From positions 794,532 to 858,531 of the forward strand of contig NZ_JH556653.1 of NCBI RefSeq assembly GCF_000179595.2: a stretch of DNA of 64,000 nt. The letters are read 5' to 3'. Shown one piece after another: positions 1 to 8,617 of this stretch. Each line of letters opens with the position of its first letter. Within the stretch, counting starts at the first letter, position 1. A model generated the notes under the pieces. The model was not told where the DNA came from, ran no database searches, and worked only from the letters and a program-made list of their open reading frames with translations. The position numbers and the translations under genes were made by a program. The DNA is from Acetivibrio cellulolyticus CD2. GTDB taxonomy: Bacteria > Bacillota > Clostridia > Acetivibrionales > Acetivibrionaceae.

Positions 1-158
1 CTCATAGTTCCAGGGTCAACATTGATGTAAGGATCAAATTTCTGAATTGTCACCCTCAGTCCTCTTGCCTTAAGAAGTCTCCCTAAAGATGCAGCTGTTA
101 TTCCCTTACCCAGGCCGGAAACAACGCCACCGGTTACAAAAATGTACTTAACAGACAT
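1..158 (-). CDS. pyrG: CTP synthase, N-terminal fragment (cut by window edge)
   Basis: Catalyses ATP- and glutamine-dependent amination of UTP to CTP in the cytoplasm. The 52 visible codons read [19 protein letters not shown] and continue through [11 protein letters not shown] and [13 protein letters not shown]. This is the near-invariant N-terminal synthetase (P-loop-like) segment of PyrG. The start ATG is at 156-158 on the complement, with a GGAGG ribosome-binding site about 10 nt upstream. The remainder lies left of the window. The identification is very safe for so short a piece because this N-terminus is highly conserved. Confidence 0.95.
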
Positions 159-421
159 GATTTCTTATCCTCCAAAAACAGTTTCAGCCGGTTAGATGCG
201 CTCCTCGGCTGACAATATATTTAATAAACTAAAGTCTATTCATATTTTATAGATAACGAATACTAAAGTAAATCTATACAGCACTTAATCATTATCTAAT
301 TTTGATGAAAAACATCCTTGTAAATTTAGTTTTAGAATTTTTCATCAATAAAACATACAACTTATATTGTATATTTGCTAAAATGCAGTGTCAATAAGAA
401 GATTTAATTTTGTGACATAAA

Positions 422-450
422 AAATAAGAAAGACAGCAATATATGCTGTC
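422..450 (-). terminator. Terminator-like hairpin
   Basis: GACAGCA and TGCTGTC (432-438 / 444-450) form a perfect 7-bp stem with a 5-nt loop. On the minus strand the stem is followed by TTTCTTATTTTTT. It would stop transcripts coming from the TadG-like gene, although it lies nearly 700 nt beyond that stop codon. Confidence 0.5.
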
Positions 451-477
451 CTAGAAATATTTAAATTTAATTTGAAA

Positions 478-832
478 GCTGCTCACTTCGTAGCCCAAGA
501 CCACAATAGTTAATACAAAAATACATTAATTCCGATAATATAGAATAATTAATTACTCTATATTCTTCCTCCCCCAAAAACTTTCTATTTCTTCTTTTTT
601 AATTCCGTTCAATTAAAATAAAATTTAAATCAAAATTTGTTTCCCATAAATCTTATATTTTTCTCTCCCCTAAATCCTTCGTCCTTACCCTTACATCCAA
701 GCAAAATTAAAATATACGCTTGCAAATCTCTCTTCAAACTTGCTCCCCGTAATAATCCCATTTTATAGAAGATAAATATACTTCTTTCAAAAACTATACA
801 TAAAATGGAGCTTGGACTACGAAGTTAACAGC
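478..832. repeat. Imperfect 22-bp inverted repeat enclosing ~310 nt
   Basis: The left arm at 478-499 (GCTGCTCACTTCGTAGCCCA...) and the reverse complement of the right arm at 811-832 (GCTGTTAACTTCGTAGTCCA...) match at 19 of 22 positions. The spacing and the absence of an ORF inside fit either a MITE-like element or the closing stem of a non-coding RNA. No target-site duplication was obvious. Confidence 0.4.
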
Positions 833-1141
833 CTTCTCTATATAGTAACATAAAGTACTTAGACTGCTTATACATCCCTCCCTATACTAATATTTATTAT
901 TATTTTATGCTAACTATTCAACATATATTATAAATAAAAACATTCAGATCCAAAGTACAGTATAAGATTGCATAAATAACCAAGTTAAACAACTAAAAAC
1001 TAAAGTCATTTTGTCAACAAGATAAGTCGGTCAAAAAAGTCTAAAATCATTTTGTTAATATAAGGATATCAAAAATATTCCAACTTGTCAACAGTTCGTT
1101 TACAAATCAACTAAATGATGCCAGCTAAAAAAACTAAATAT

Positions 1142-2062
1142 TTACTCTGTCAATCTAACACCTGTAAGCCCATAGTCTTTCTGCCCTTCACTCAATTCTC
1201 CCTGAGTTATGTTCTTTACGAAATATCCTTCCACTATGCATTTATTTCCCTGCCCCGTAACAGCTTTTACTAGAAATGATGCAAAGCCGCGTATTTGTAC
1301 TGAGCTTCTTCCATTTACATCAAGACTATCTACAATAACTACTGTTATAATTCTTGAACATTCAGGATCAAAACTGCTGTATGTACATTCTGGGCAATGG
1401 TCACAGTCATTTACCAACTCGTTTATGGAAGACTTTGTAGGGTTGCTCATGTTACCTGGTTCAGTTTCAACGTAATCTCCAACTTTCAGTTCGCCGTCAT
1501 AACCATTTAAGATGTTAAACCTGTAATTACATGCGCCACTACCCCCGAGTGCAAGACATCCATAATTTCCATTACTCCCGCTGCCTCCGCCTTCCTTGAG
1601 AGTATATAATTTCCCAAACTCAAATTCCTGGTCTTCAATAGCAAAAGGTCTGATATCCTTGAATACGCTTGTCACTCCCATTACCTTAGCAGTAGCATTT
1701 GCCTTAATCTCACCACTGTCAAACCCAAGTAATTTGGCAAATAAATAGCTGACTTCAATTTTTGTTTTTATACTAATACCTTTACCGTCATCAAGGATAT
1801 TTATTTGGGCATCATCCGGATCTACACCGTTTTTTTCCAGGTATTCCGTAGCTACCACAACCGGATTCTCATCACCGTAAAAAAGCGACTGTGCTGATGC
1901 TAATGCCGCAGCATCTGTTGCTTTAACCGTATCTGCCTTTTTGTATGCCACCACACCTATATCTATAACAATAGAAGCACATGCTGCAATCACAGAAAAC
2001 ATAATAACATATAAAACCAACGTAGTACCTTTTCTGCTTCGTATCACGTTAATCCTTTTCAT
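1142..2062 (-). CDS. TadE/TadG-like membrane-anchored pilus-assembly protein
   Basis: 306 residues. The N-terminus has a basic segment (MKRINVIRSRKG) followed by one hydrophobic helix (about residues 13-36, TLVLYVIMFSVIAACASIVI). After it comes the ADTVKATDAAALASAQ stretch typical of the TadE/TadG-like putative Flp pilus-assembly N-terminal family, in which the helix anchors a large extracytoplasmic domain. The rest is beta-rich with several cysteines (for example NDCDHCPECTYS, residues about 210-221). A GAGGTG ribosome-binding site precedes the ATG at 2060-2062. The gene stands alone, with no other tad genes visible, so a role in pilus assembly is inferred from the family only. Confidence 0.7.
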   Translation of the reverse strand: MKRINVIRSRKGTTLVLYVIMFSVIAACASIVIDIGVVAYKKADTVKATDAAALASAQSLFYGDENPVVVATEYLEKNGVDPDDAQINILDDGKGISIKTKIEVSYLFAKLLGFDSGEIKANATAKVMGVTSVFKDIRPFAIEDQEFEFGKLYTLKEGGGSGSNGNYGCLALGGSGACNYRFNILNGYDGELKVGDYVETEPGNMSNPTKSSINELVNDCDHCPECTYSSFDPECSRIITVVIVDSLDVNGRSSVQIRGFASFLVKAVTGQGNKCIVEGYFVKNITQGELSEGQKDYGLTGVRLTE

Positions 2063-2216
2063 ATTATAAACACCTCAAAAAATAAATATATTCCCTATTA
2101 TCATTGTACATCTAATATCTGGAAACTCCATCCAACCACAAAACTATTTTGAAATAGGAAATATTAACTATTTTAATTGAGTGCTGTTTAACCTACCTCT
2201 TAATACAACCCTAAAA

Positions 2217-3710
2217 TTAATCTTTCAATAATTCTAAAGCCTTAGCCATCTGTTTGTCATATTCAGACTGCAATTTTTCAAGCTTATTATTGAGAGCTTG
2301 CTGAGTAGAGAAGTCCAAAACTCCATATGGGTACAACCCATTATCCTTTTGGAACTTGTAGATAGCATCAGAAGTTTCTCCATCTAGAAACATATCCGGA
2401 GAATCAACCTCATATCCGCAAAACTTGAGAATTTTCTCTGCGTTGAAAACATCCAAACTCTTGTCATTTATCGTAGGCTTAACCCTCTTTTCAAGGCTAT
2501 CAATAGTTCTTAAGTCTACCTCGTTTTTCAATTCCTCATTTTCAATGTAATAATCGGGCTGAAGGCCTGTTCCATCTATCATTCTTCCTTTAGGAGTGTA
2601 ATATTCACCCGTTGTAATCTTTGTCCATCCGAGTATTTCATCATCTGTAGGTCTAATGCCATGATTATTAATCAGGTCATAGCCATCAACTATCTTGACT
2701 CCAAGTTCTTCCTCATACTTCTTATAAGCCTCTGGTGAAAGTATAGGAAAAATGTTTTGAACCTTTCCTTTTCCATAGGTCTTAGTACCTACTAAAGTTC
2801 CCGAACCTGTATCCTGAACAGCTCCTGCTAGTATCTCTGATGCACTCGCACTTGATTCATTCACCAATACTACCAATTTATACTTCAAATCTTTATTTTC
2901 CGAATAATATGCCTCATCATCCTTCTCTTCAGATTTAAAATCCAGCTTTGTAATCAAACCTTTTGGAACAAAGTTTTCCGCTATTTTAACTACCTGACTT
3001 ACCTCTCCGCCAGGATTGTCCCTTAAGTCCAATATCAGCTTCTTAATTTTACTTTTATCAATTTCTTCAAGTGCTTTAGTCATATATAGGTTTGAATTAG
3101 AGCTAAAGATATCAAGCTTTATATATCCAATTTCGTCCTTTATGTGGTAAGTGACAGGATTAACAACCACTTCTGCTCTCTCTACCTCAAAAGTACGTGC
3201 ATCCTTTTCACCTAACCTTTGCATTGTAATTGAAACTTTTGTTCCTGCCTTGCCTCTAATTAGCTGTGCCACTTCATCAGTGCTTTTTCCTTCAACACTC
3301 TGTCCATCAACCTTGAGGACAATGTCACCCTTGATAATTCCAGCCTTAGCTGCCGGGGAAGACTCAAAAACCTCAACTATGCATATAGCTTTTGTTTCTG
3401 ATGATATTCTCACTCCAATTCCCACGTAAGAACCATCCACGTCGGAAAAGAAGCTTTCAGCCTCTTCTTGGGTGTAGTAATCGGTATACTTGTCCATAGT
3501 GTCAAACATACCGTTTATCGCACCTTCAATCAATTGTTTATCGGTCACCTTATCCTTATATTTTTCCTTTATCGAGTCCATAATGCTCTGCAAGTAATCC
3601 ATATCTATGGTACTTTCTTCAACCTGACTTTCAGCTGCAAAGGATACGTTCGCTGTTAATAGACACAATACCAAAACAGCACTTGCAATTCTAACAAAAG
3701 TTTTAGTCAT
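2217..3710 (-). CDS. S41 family C-terminal processing peptidase with PDZ and peptidoglycan-binding domains
   Basis: 497 residues, exported serine protease of the CtpA/CtpB type. It has a signal peptide (1-25, cleavage after VSFA), an N-terminal helical segment, a PDZ domain (about 90-170) and an S41 catalytic core (about 190-390). A C-terminal peptidoglycan-binding-1-like domain spans about 420-485 (AEKILKFCGYEVD, DAIYKFQKDNG). The Ser/Lys/Gln catalytic set is visible: S289 in NESSASASEILAG, with K314 and Q318 in TYGKGKVQ, at the 25- and 4-residue spacing used by CtpB. It is the last gene of an operon behind two SLH-domain proteins (13-nt gap), so it probably trims envelope or S-layer-associated proteins. 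The S41 assignment is firm; the substrate is unknown. Confidence 0.93.
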   Translation of the reverse strand: MTKTFVRIASAVLVLCLLTANVSFAAESQVEESTIDMDYLQSIMDSIKEKYKDKVTDKQLIEGAINGMFDTMDKYTDYYTQEEAESFFSDVDGSYVGIGVRISSETKAICIVEVFESSPAAKAGIIKGDIVLKVDGQSVEGKSTDEVAQLIRGKAGTKVSITMQRLGEKDARTFEVERAEVVVNPVTYHIKDEIGYIKLDIFSSNSNLYMTKALEEIDKSKIKKLILDLRDNPGGEVSQVVKIAENFVPKGLITKLDFKSEEKDDEAYYSENKDLKYKLVVLVNESSASASEILAGAVQDTGSGTLVGTKTYGKGKVQNIFPILSPEAYKKYEEELGVKIVDGYDLINNHGIRPTDDEILGWTKITTGEYYTPKGRMIDGTGLQPDYYIENEELKNEVDLRTIDSLEKRVKPTINDKSLDVFNAEKILKFCGYEVDSPDMFLDGETSDAIYKFQKDNGLYPYGVLDFSTQQALNNKLEKLQSEYDKQMAKALELLKD

Positions 3711-3723
3711 GATTAATTTCCCC

Positions 3724-5259
3724 TTAATAGTTAATTATTCTTTCCCTATAGTCTTTCTTGAGATCATCTCTCATATAATTTATCAGTTTGTTTATAACAA
3801 CTGCAGCTCTAGCTTTAGTAAGATATTCTCGTGGTTTCAGATATCCTTTTTCATCCCCCAGCACAAGACCTATCCTTTGTGCTACATATATATGATTTCT
3901 AGCATATGCAGGAATATCACCATCATCTATAAACGAAGTCGTCACACCGCCAGCTGGAGCCAAAGCTTCCAATCCCAGAGCCCTTATAATAATTGTAATA
4001 GCATCCGCCATAGTCAAATAATCATCAGGAGCAAACATGTCGTTTCCACGGCCACTTATTATTCCCCTTTTATAAGCATTGTTGATATTTTCAAAATACT
4101 TGCTATCTGCCGCTACATCTACAAAAGGTGAAAGAATTTGTTGTTTGCTTTTAGAAGTTTTGCTGGTCTTGGAAGTAACAAGGGTGGAATCTATTGGAAC
4201 CTCTTTTGCCGCCAGTACAATAGCATCTGCAAACTCGGCTCTTGTCATTACTTCCTGAGGATTGAAATTCCCCGGATCCTCACTGAAAACCTCCAGGCTG
4301 TAAAGAGCTTTTATATCATTTTCAGCCCAATGCCCTTTAAGTTTATTTATATTTGGAACCATAAGCCTTGTCTTAACTGGAAAACTTTCAATTTTAAGGC
4401 TGTCTGATGTTTCAATTAATCTGTCTGTCGAAACTCCCTGGGCGTCAAACTCCGGCAGACTGGCTGAATACTTAAGAACGCTGTTATTGTACTGAGTTTG
4501 CACAAATCCGCCTTCAAAGCTGATAGTCTCAGGCTCATTCTCTACATACTTTATCTGTTTTGCAGAAGTATTGGAGAGGCTTACACTTGCTGTACCGCCC
4601 CATTTGTCAACAGTATCGCCGCTTTTACCCTCACTCTGGATCATGTATTCCAGCACCTGTGTTTCAGTTGTTCCCCAATATTGGTTATATCCATAGAAAT
4701 CACCTGTAATATCAACAGTAACCGAGCCTTCGTCTGTTCCTATTTCGTAAGTTTTTCTACCCCAAAGGTTGCCCGCCAGATAGTCAACTGCTGGCTTTGA
4801 ATCAGTTATATTTGTCTTTGTAAAATCATAGTTTTTCAAGGTGTACGTCGCATCATCAACTTTAATAACTTCTGTGTATTTTGGGTTTAGACTGGTCTCT
4901 TCTATTGTCTGGCCGTTGTCCTTTTTTGTCAGCACAGTACTATAAGAGAGGAATTTTGTCAGTGTACCGGACCTTTCATCATTGGTAAGCTTATATGTGT
5001 AGTTTGCAGTTATAATTTGCTTACCTGTTGTACTATCCTGCTTCACTGTTTTCTTTATTGTCAATGTCCCTGTAAACACAACAGGCTCCCCTGTCAAAAA
5101 TATAACTTCCTTATAATCGTATGTAGTCTTACCAACCACTTCTCCTGAAGATATTCCACCTTCAAATCCGCTGTCACCACTTCTTGCATATGCCTCCATA
5201 TTTGAAATTCCTAATACTATAATAATAGTCAGTGACATCAATTTCAACAGTTTTGACAT
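3724..5259 (-). CDS. S-layer homology (SLH) domain envelope protein
   Basis: 511 residues with a signal peptide (1-25). A central beta-rich region (about 30-300) has no family I recognise. Three C-terminal SLH motifs follow: KLKGHWAENDIKALYSLEVF, then FVDVAADSKYFENINNAYKRG, then YARNHIYVAQRIGLVLGD. SLH modules bind pyruvylated secondary cell-wall polymer, so the protein is expected on the cell surface. It is the middle gene of a minus-strand operon: 55 nt after the larger SLH protein and 13 nt before the S41 protease. Confidence 0.88.
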   Translation of the reverse strand: MSKLLKLMSLTIIIVLGISNMEAYARSGDSGFEGGISSGEVVGKTTYDYKEVIFLTGEPVVFTGTLTIKKTVKQDSTTGKQIITANYTYKLTNDERSGTLTKFLSYSTVLTKKDNGQTIEETSLNPKYTEVIKVDDATYTLKNYDFTKTNITDSKPAVDYLAGNLWGRKTYEIGTDEGSVTVDITGDFYGYNQYWGTTETQVLEYMIQSEGKSGDTVDKWGGTASVSLSNTSAKQIKYVENEPETISFEGGFVQTQYNNSVLKYSASLPEFDAQGVSTDRLIETSDSLKIESFPVKTRLMVPNINKLKGHWAENDIKALYSLEVFSEDPGNFNPQEVMTRAEFADAIVLAAKEVPIDSTLVTSKTSKTSKSKQQILSPFVDVAADSKYFENINNAYKRGIISGRGNDMFAPDDYLTMADAITIIIRALGLEALAPAGGVTTSFIDDGDIPAYARNHIYVAQRIGLVLGDEKGYLKPREYLTKARAAVVINKLINYMRDDLKKDYRERIINY

Positions 5260-5314
5260 ATTATGATCCCTCCAAAATACCGGATTGAATTCAAAGCTAT
5301 ATTTCAGCTATTCC

Positions 5315-8275
5315 TTATTCAACAAATATAATGTACGCATCTCCAGTTTCGCTGTCGTCCTTCTTGATTACCCTGACTTTATCTCCTTTCTCAAGGTCTG
5401 ATGGTTCTGCAATTCTATTGTCCTTTAGTATAATGCTGTTATCAAGAATGTTAAGGCTCATATCTTTACTATCCTTCCACATATTCGTAGTCGGATCATA
5501 AATTTTTGCACTGAACATTGTAAACCCTGTTGGCTCACTGTCTCCTGTTATTTCGTATATATCACCCTTTGCTGAAACAGTTCCATACGGAACCGTATTA
5601 ACCATGACTGCATCTGTGCCATTTGCCAATATATAAACGGTACGGTCTTCATAGCTTGAATCTCCATAATCCGTAAAATTGCGCTGTCCAACGATTCCCG
5701 AATCATCAATTATACTTGTAGCATAAGTAATTCTGAATGTCTTTGGAGTATTGTAAAAGTCCCAATTTACGCCATTGAGCTGTGAAAATGAGCTTACGGT
5801 AAAATCCTTATTTTCATTAATACTTGCTATCCTTCCACGGTAAATACTTATGAAATTAGGGTCAGACCTCGGGCTTATATCAACTACACTTGCATAGTAT
5901 TTTCCATCGGAGTACTCCCTGTTTGCTATAACATAAGCCATATCCTCAGGAGAAATACTGCTGCCCGTAACCAGCCTTTTATCCTTAACAACAATGGTTC
6001 CTTTATCATATGAGATATTACTTGTTTCCTTCTCCAGCGATATCTCACCCTCAATTCCTAAAGTATTTGATACAATACTGTCGTCAAATGCAGCCAATTC
6101 TGTGTCACTTTTGTTCTTAAAAGATACTAAGACAGCCTTTTCATCTCCTCCATAATCATTTTCAACAGCGATATATGCTTCAGTGCTTCTTAAATTACTG
6201 TTAATAGCATCTGCCCCTATATTTTCACTGTTATAAAATATATCATTATCGTCAGCCAGACTAATAGTTGAAAATCCCTTTTGATCAGCTCTTTCCCAGC
6301 TTCCATTTTTAAGTATCTCCATGTTCTGGAGTATCAAGCTGTTTGAAATATCATCCAGTTTAACTACAACACCCTTGTATATGTTCGTAACGAAATGCTC
6401 GTCTCCTTCGATAGTTATCTGTTTCAACCTTGTAAAGGCGTCAGTTATATTAATGAGTAGCTTGACCCTGTCCCCTTCTTTTAAGGTATCATATCCCACT
6501 AATTTTTTATCAAGCATTACAGGTATTTTCTCATCAGTCGTCAATATCTGCTGGGTGCCATCATCATATTGTACTGCAAGTGATGCAGGATTTTTTGACA
6601 TAACCTTTCCCTGCTTTTCAATATAGTTGTCTACAGCACTTATAACCTCAATGTTTCCCTTGTCATCAAATTTAATATAGACAGAATCACCACCTTCAAC
6701 ATCTTCAATGTTTGCCGGTTTATAATTTTTCAGCACACTGATATTTTTAGGGTTTGAGTAGTTATATGTTTTAATGTCTGGAGTCGTTCCGTCTCCTGGG
6801 GAATCCTCATTATACAGTGTGATATATCCAAGTTGAGGATTGATATCTTCTACTATACCGTTAGCTACTCCCTGCTCTCTCAACCTGAGCGTTACCGATT
6901 TTATTCCCGATATCATATTATCTTTTATAGCCAGAATAACGTCCATCCCAGGTTCAATTGCATCTATAGTGGATTTTATATTATCTACGATCACTTCTGA
7001 ATTGGCACTGTATATATATGTAACATCTACATTTTTCCCATTACTGTCATAAGAGAAGTTATTATCCTCAATATTTACCTCTGGGTACTTTAAATCGAAC
7101 ACCTTTGAGATATTTAAAGTTTGCTTTGCAGTATCAATAGTGTTCACTCTTGCAACCAAATATTTTGTATTTGCAGTATTTGATATGACTTTTACATATA
7201 CTACCCTTCCATCAATTGTTGTCGTGTATTCTACACGGTCTCCCGTCACTAAAGCGCTGCTTTTCCCAAGCCATCCGTCTTTATATACAATCAAATCAAT
7301 ATTTTCTATTGGTTTTAAACTTCCATTCTGTTCATTCCTGTAATCTTCAGACTGTTTATTCAATATCCTGGTAACAATCTGATGCAGCTTCCCGTTGCTG
7401 TTTCTCACACTGTATGTATTTTTCGTTATGTTTTGTCCGTCAACAAAATCTTTAGCAGGCTCAATACTCTCAATAGTTCCTAATTCCTTTTCATATCCCC
7501 TGAGAGGCAAAATGACGGGAAGAGCATTTTTTATTATTTGTGCCACCTGTTCTCTCGTAACATTTCCTTGAGGTTTGAATTTTCCATTCCCCAACCCGCT
7601 CATTATATTGTTTTGAAGCACTGCTTCAATGTATGGAATTTTTAAAGGATCTGCCTCCGACCAGTCACTGTAGCTGTTAAAAATCTTCTGCTGCCCATAT
7701 ACAGGAGGAAGACTTAATGCCTTTGCTATCCAGAAGGCAACATCCTGCCTTTTCGCTGCCGATTCCCTATAAAAGCTGGCAGCTGTAAAAGCACTTCTGT
7801 CTGATGCTAAAGCGTCAGTAAGGTCTTGCGCACTAATAAGCCCATCGGTAGCTGCAAGCTGCAGGTACCCATCAGACCACATTGCTGGGGCATATGTTTT
7901 TTTGTTAGCGGCAGTTCTTGCGGCATCCAGTACTTCAGCTGCCATTTGTGCCTCAACCTCTCTTCCAACCGCATTATAAACCATAGCCAGCGCCTGCTCC
8001 TTTGTGACAGAATTTGTCCGTCCAAAGGTTCTATTTCCATAGCCCTTCATTATCTCAAGAGCACTAACATCGCATATAGCTTCCTTCGACCATACCTTGG
8101 AGCCTTTTACATCCCGGTAGTCGACATTGTTAAGAATTGTATTTACGGTATTAATTCCTATATAGGTCTTTTCTGCCACCTCTTCAGTGTATGCAGGAGT
8201 TAAAAATGTAAATGAAAGAAGTAGAGTTAAGGCTAGAGCTATAGTTTTTTTAGATAGATTAGTTTTTTTACTCAT
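5315..8275 (-). CDS. Large SLH-domain surface protein
   Basis: 986 residues with a signal peptide (about 1-30). Three SLH-type motifs lie at the N-terminus (about 35-250): YRDVKGSKVWSKEAICDVSA, a degenerate middle one, and YIEAVLQNNIMSGLGNGKF. About 700 residues of repetitive beta-rich sequence follow, with recurrent 'GRVVYVKVIS'-like and 'VVVKDKRLVTGS'-like strands and no catalytic motif. It is the first gene of the operon with the 511-residue SLH protein and the S41 protease, so it is likely a structural envelope component. The ATG is preceded by an AGAGGTAAT ribosome-binding site. The domain type is secure; the function is not. Confidence 0.85.
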   Translation of the reverse strand: MSKKTNLSKKTIALALTLLLSFTFLTPAYTEEVAEKTYIGINTVNTILNNVDYRDVKGSKVWSKEAICDVSALEIMKGYGNRTFGRTNSVTKEQALAMVYNAVGREVEAQMAAEVLDAARTAANKKTYAPAMWSDGYLQLAATDGLISAQDLTDALASDRSAFTAASFYRESAAKRQDVAFWIAKALSLPPVYGQQKIFNSYSDWSEADPLKIPYIEAVLQNNIMSGLGNGKFKPQGNVTREQVAQIIKNALPVILPLRGYEKELGTIESIEPAKDFVDGQNITKNTYSVRNSNGKLHQIVTRILNKQSEDYRNEQNGSLKPIENIDLIVYKDGWLGKSSALVTGDRVEYTTTIDGRVVYVKVISNTANTKYLVARVNTIDTAKQTLNISKVFDLKYPEVNIEDNNFSYDSNGKNVDVTYIYSANSEVIVDNIKSTIDAIEPGMDVILAIKDNMISGIKSVTLRLREQGVANGIVEDINPQLGYITLYNEDSPGDGTTPDIKTYNYSNPKNISVLKNYKPANIEDVEGGDSVYIKFDDKGNIEVISAVDNYIEKQGKVMSKNPASLAVQYDDGTQQILTTDEKIPVMLDKKLVGYDTLKEGDRVKLLINITDAFTRLKQITIEGDEHFVTNIYKGVVVKLDDISNSLILQNMEILKNGSWERADQKGFSTISLADDNDIFYNSENIGADAINSNLRSTEAYIAVENDYGGDEKAVLVSFKNKSDTELAAFDDSIVSNTLGIEGEISLEKETSNISYDKGTIVVKDKRLVTGSSISPEDMAYVIANREYSDGKYYASVVDISPRSDPNFISIYRGRIASINENKDFTVSSFSQLNGVNWDFYNTPKTFRITYATSIIDDSGIVGQRNFTDYGDSSYEDRTVYILANGTDAVMVNTVPYGTVSAKGDIYEITGDSEPTGFTMFSAKIYDPTTNMWKDSKDMSLNILDNSIILKDNRIAEPSDLEKGDKVRVIKKDDSETGDAYIIFVE

Positions 8276-8617
8276 AACAGCATTACCTCTGTTTAATTAT
8301 TTTGAAATGCAGGTATAGCTTGTGTTTTCAATTCTTGTGGCAGGAAGATTGTCCTCTTTATATAGTTCGTAAATAGTTTTGCTATTTTTTAATTGTATAA
8401 GAAAAATTAGCCTGTAATTCTATATCGGCTAATTTTTCAAGATTTTTTAATGCTTATATGTTACAAAACGGTTACATGTTCTAGATATCGAATTAACATA
8501 ATTTTTTATTAACCTAAAACTCAAAAATGACGATAATAAAAGTAATCGAGAAAAAGAAGATTCATTTGGCAATTATAGTAACTCATTCCATATTTTTTAA
8601 GGAGAATAAATTGGAAG
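8276..8617. promoter_or_regulatory. Divergent promoter region with internal hairpin
   Basis: 342 nt between the SLH operon (leftward) and the GGDEF-EAL gene (rightward). It must contain both promoters. A perfect 11-bp stem, AAAAATTAGCC / GGCTAATTTTT, occurs at 8402-8412 and 8427-8437. It resembles a bidirectional terminator, but it sits between divergent starts. It could therefore act as an attenuator in either leader. Confidence 0.45.

Larger units (their letters stand above)
159..1141. other. Long gene-free AT-rich stretch
   Basis: About 980 nt without a convincing gene on either strand. It contains a minus-strand terminator-like hairpin (432-450) and a pair of inverted 22-nt segments (478-499 and 811-832). 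The enclosed DNA is very T/C-rich. Apart from the pyrG promoter and leader, which must lie at the left end, nothing else was recognised. Confidence 0.6.

Noticed and set aside
1209-1475. 88-residue plus-strand frame opposite the TadG-like gene
   Set aside because: Antisense shadow of a real gene with no ribosome-binding site.
8402-8437. Classic terminator between genes
   Set aside because: The flanking genes diverge, so no transcript should end here. Kept only as a possible leader structure.
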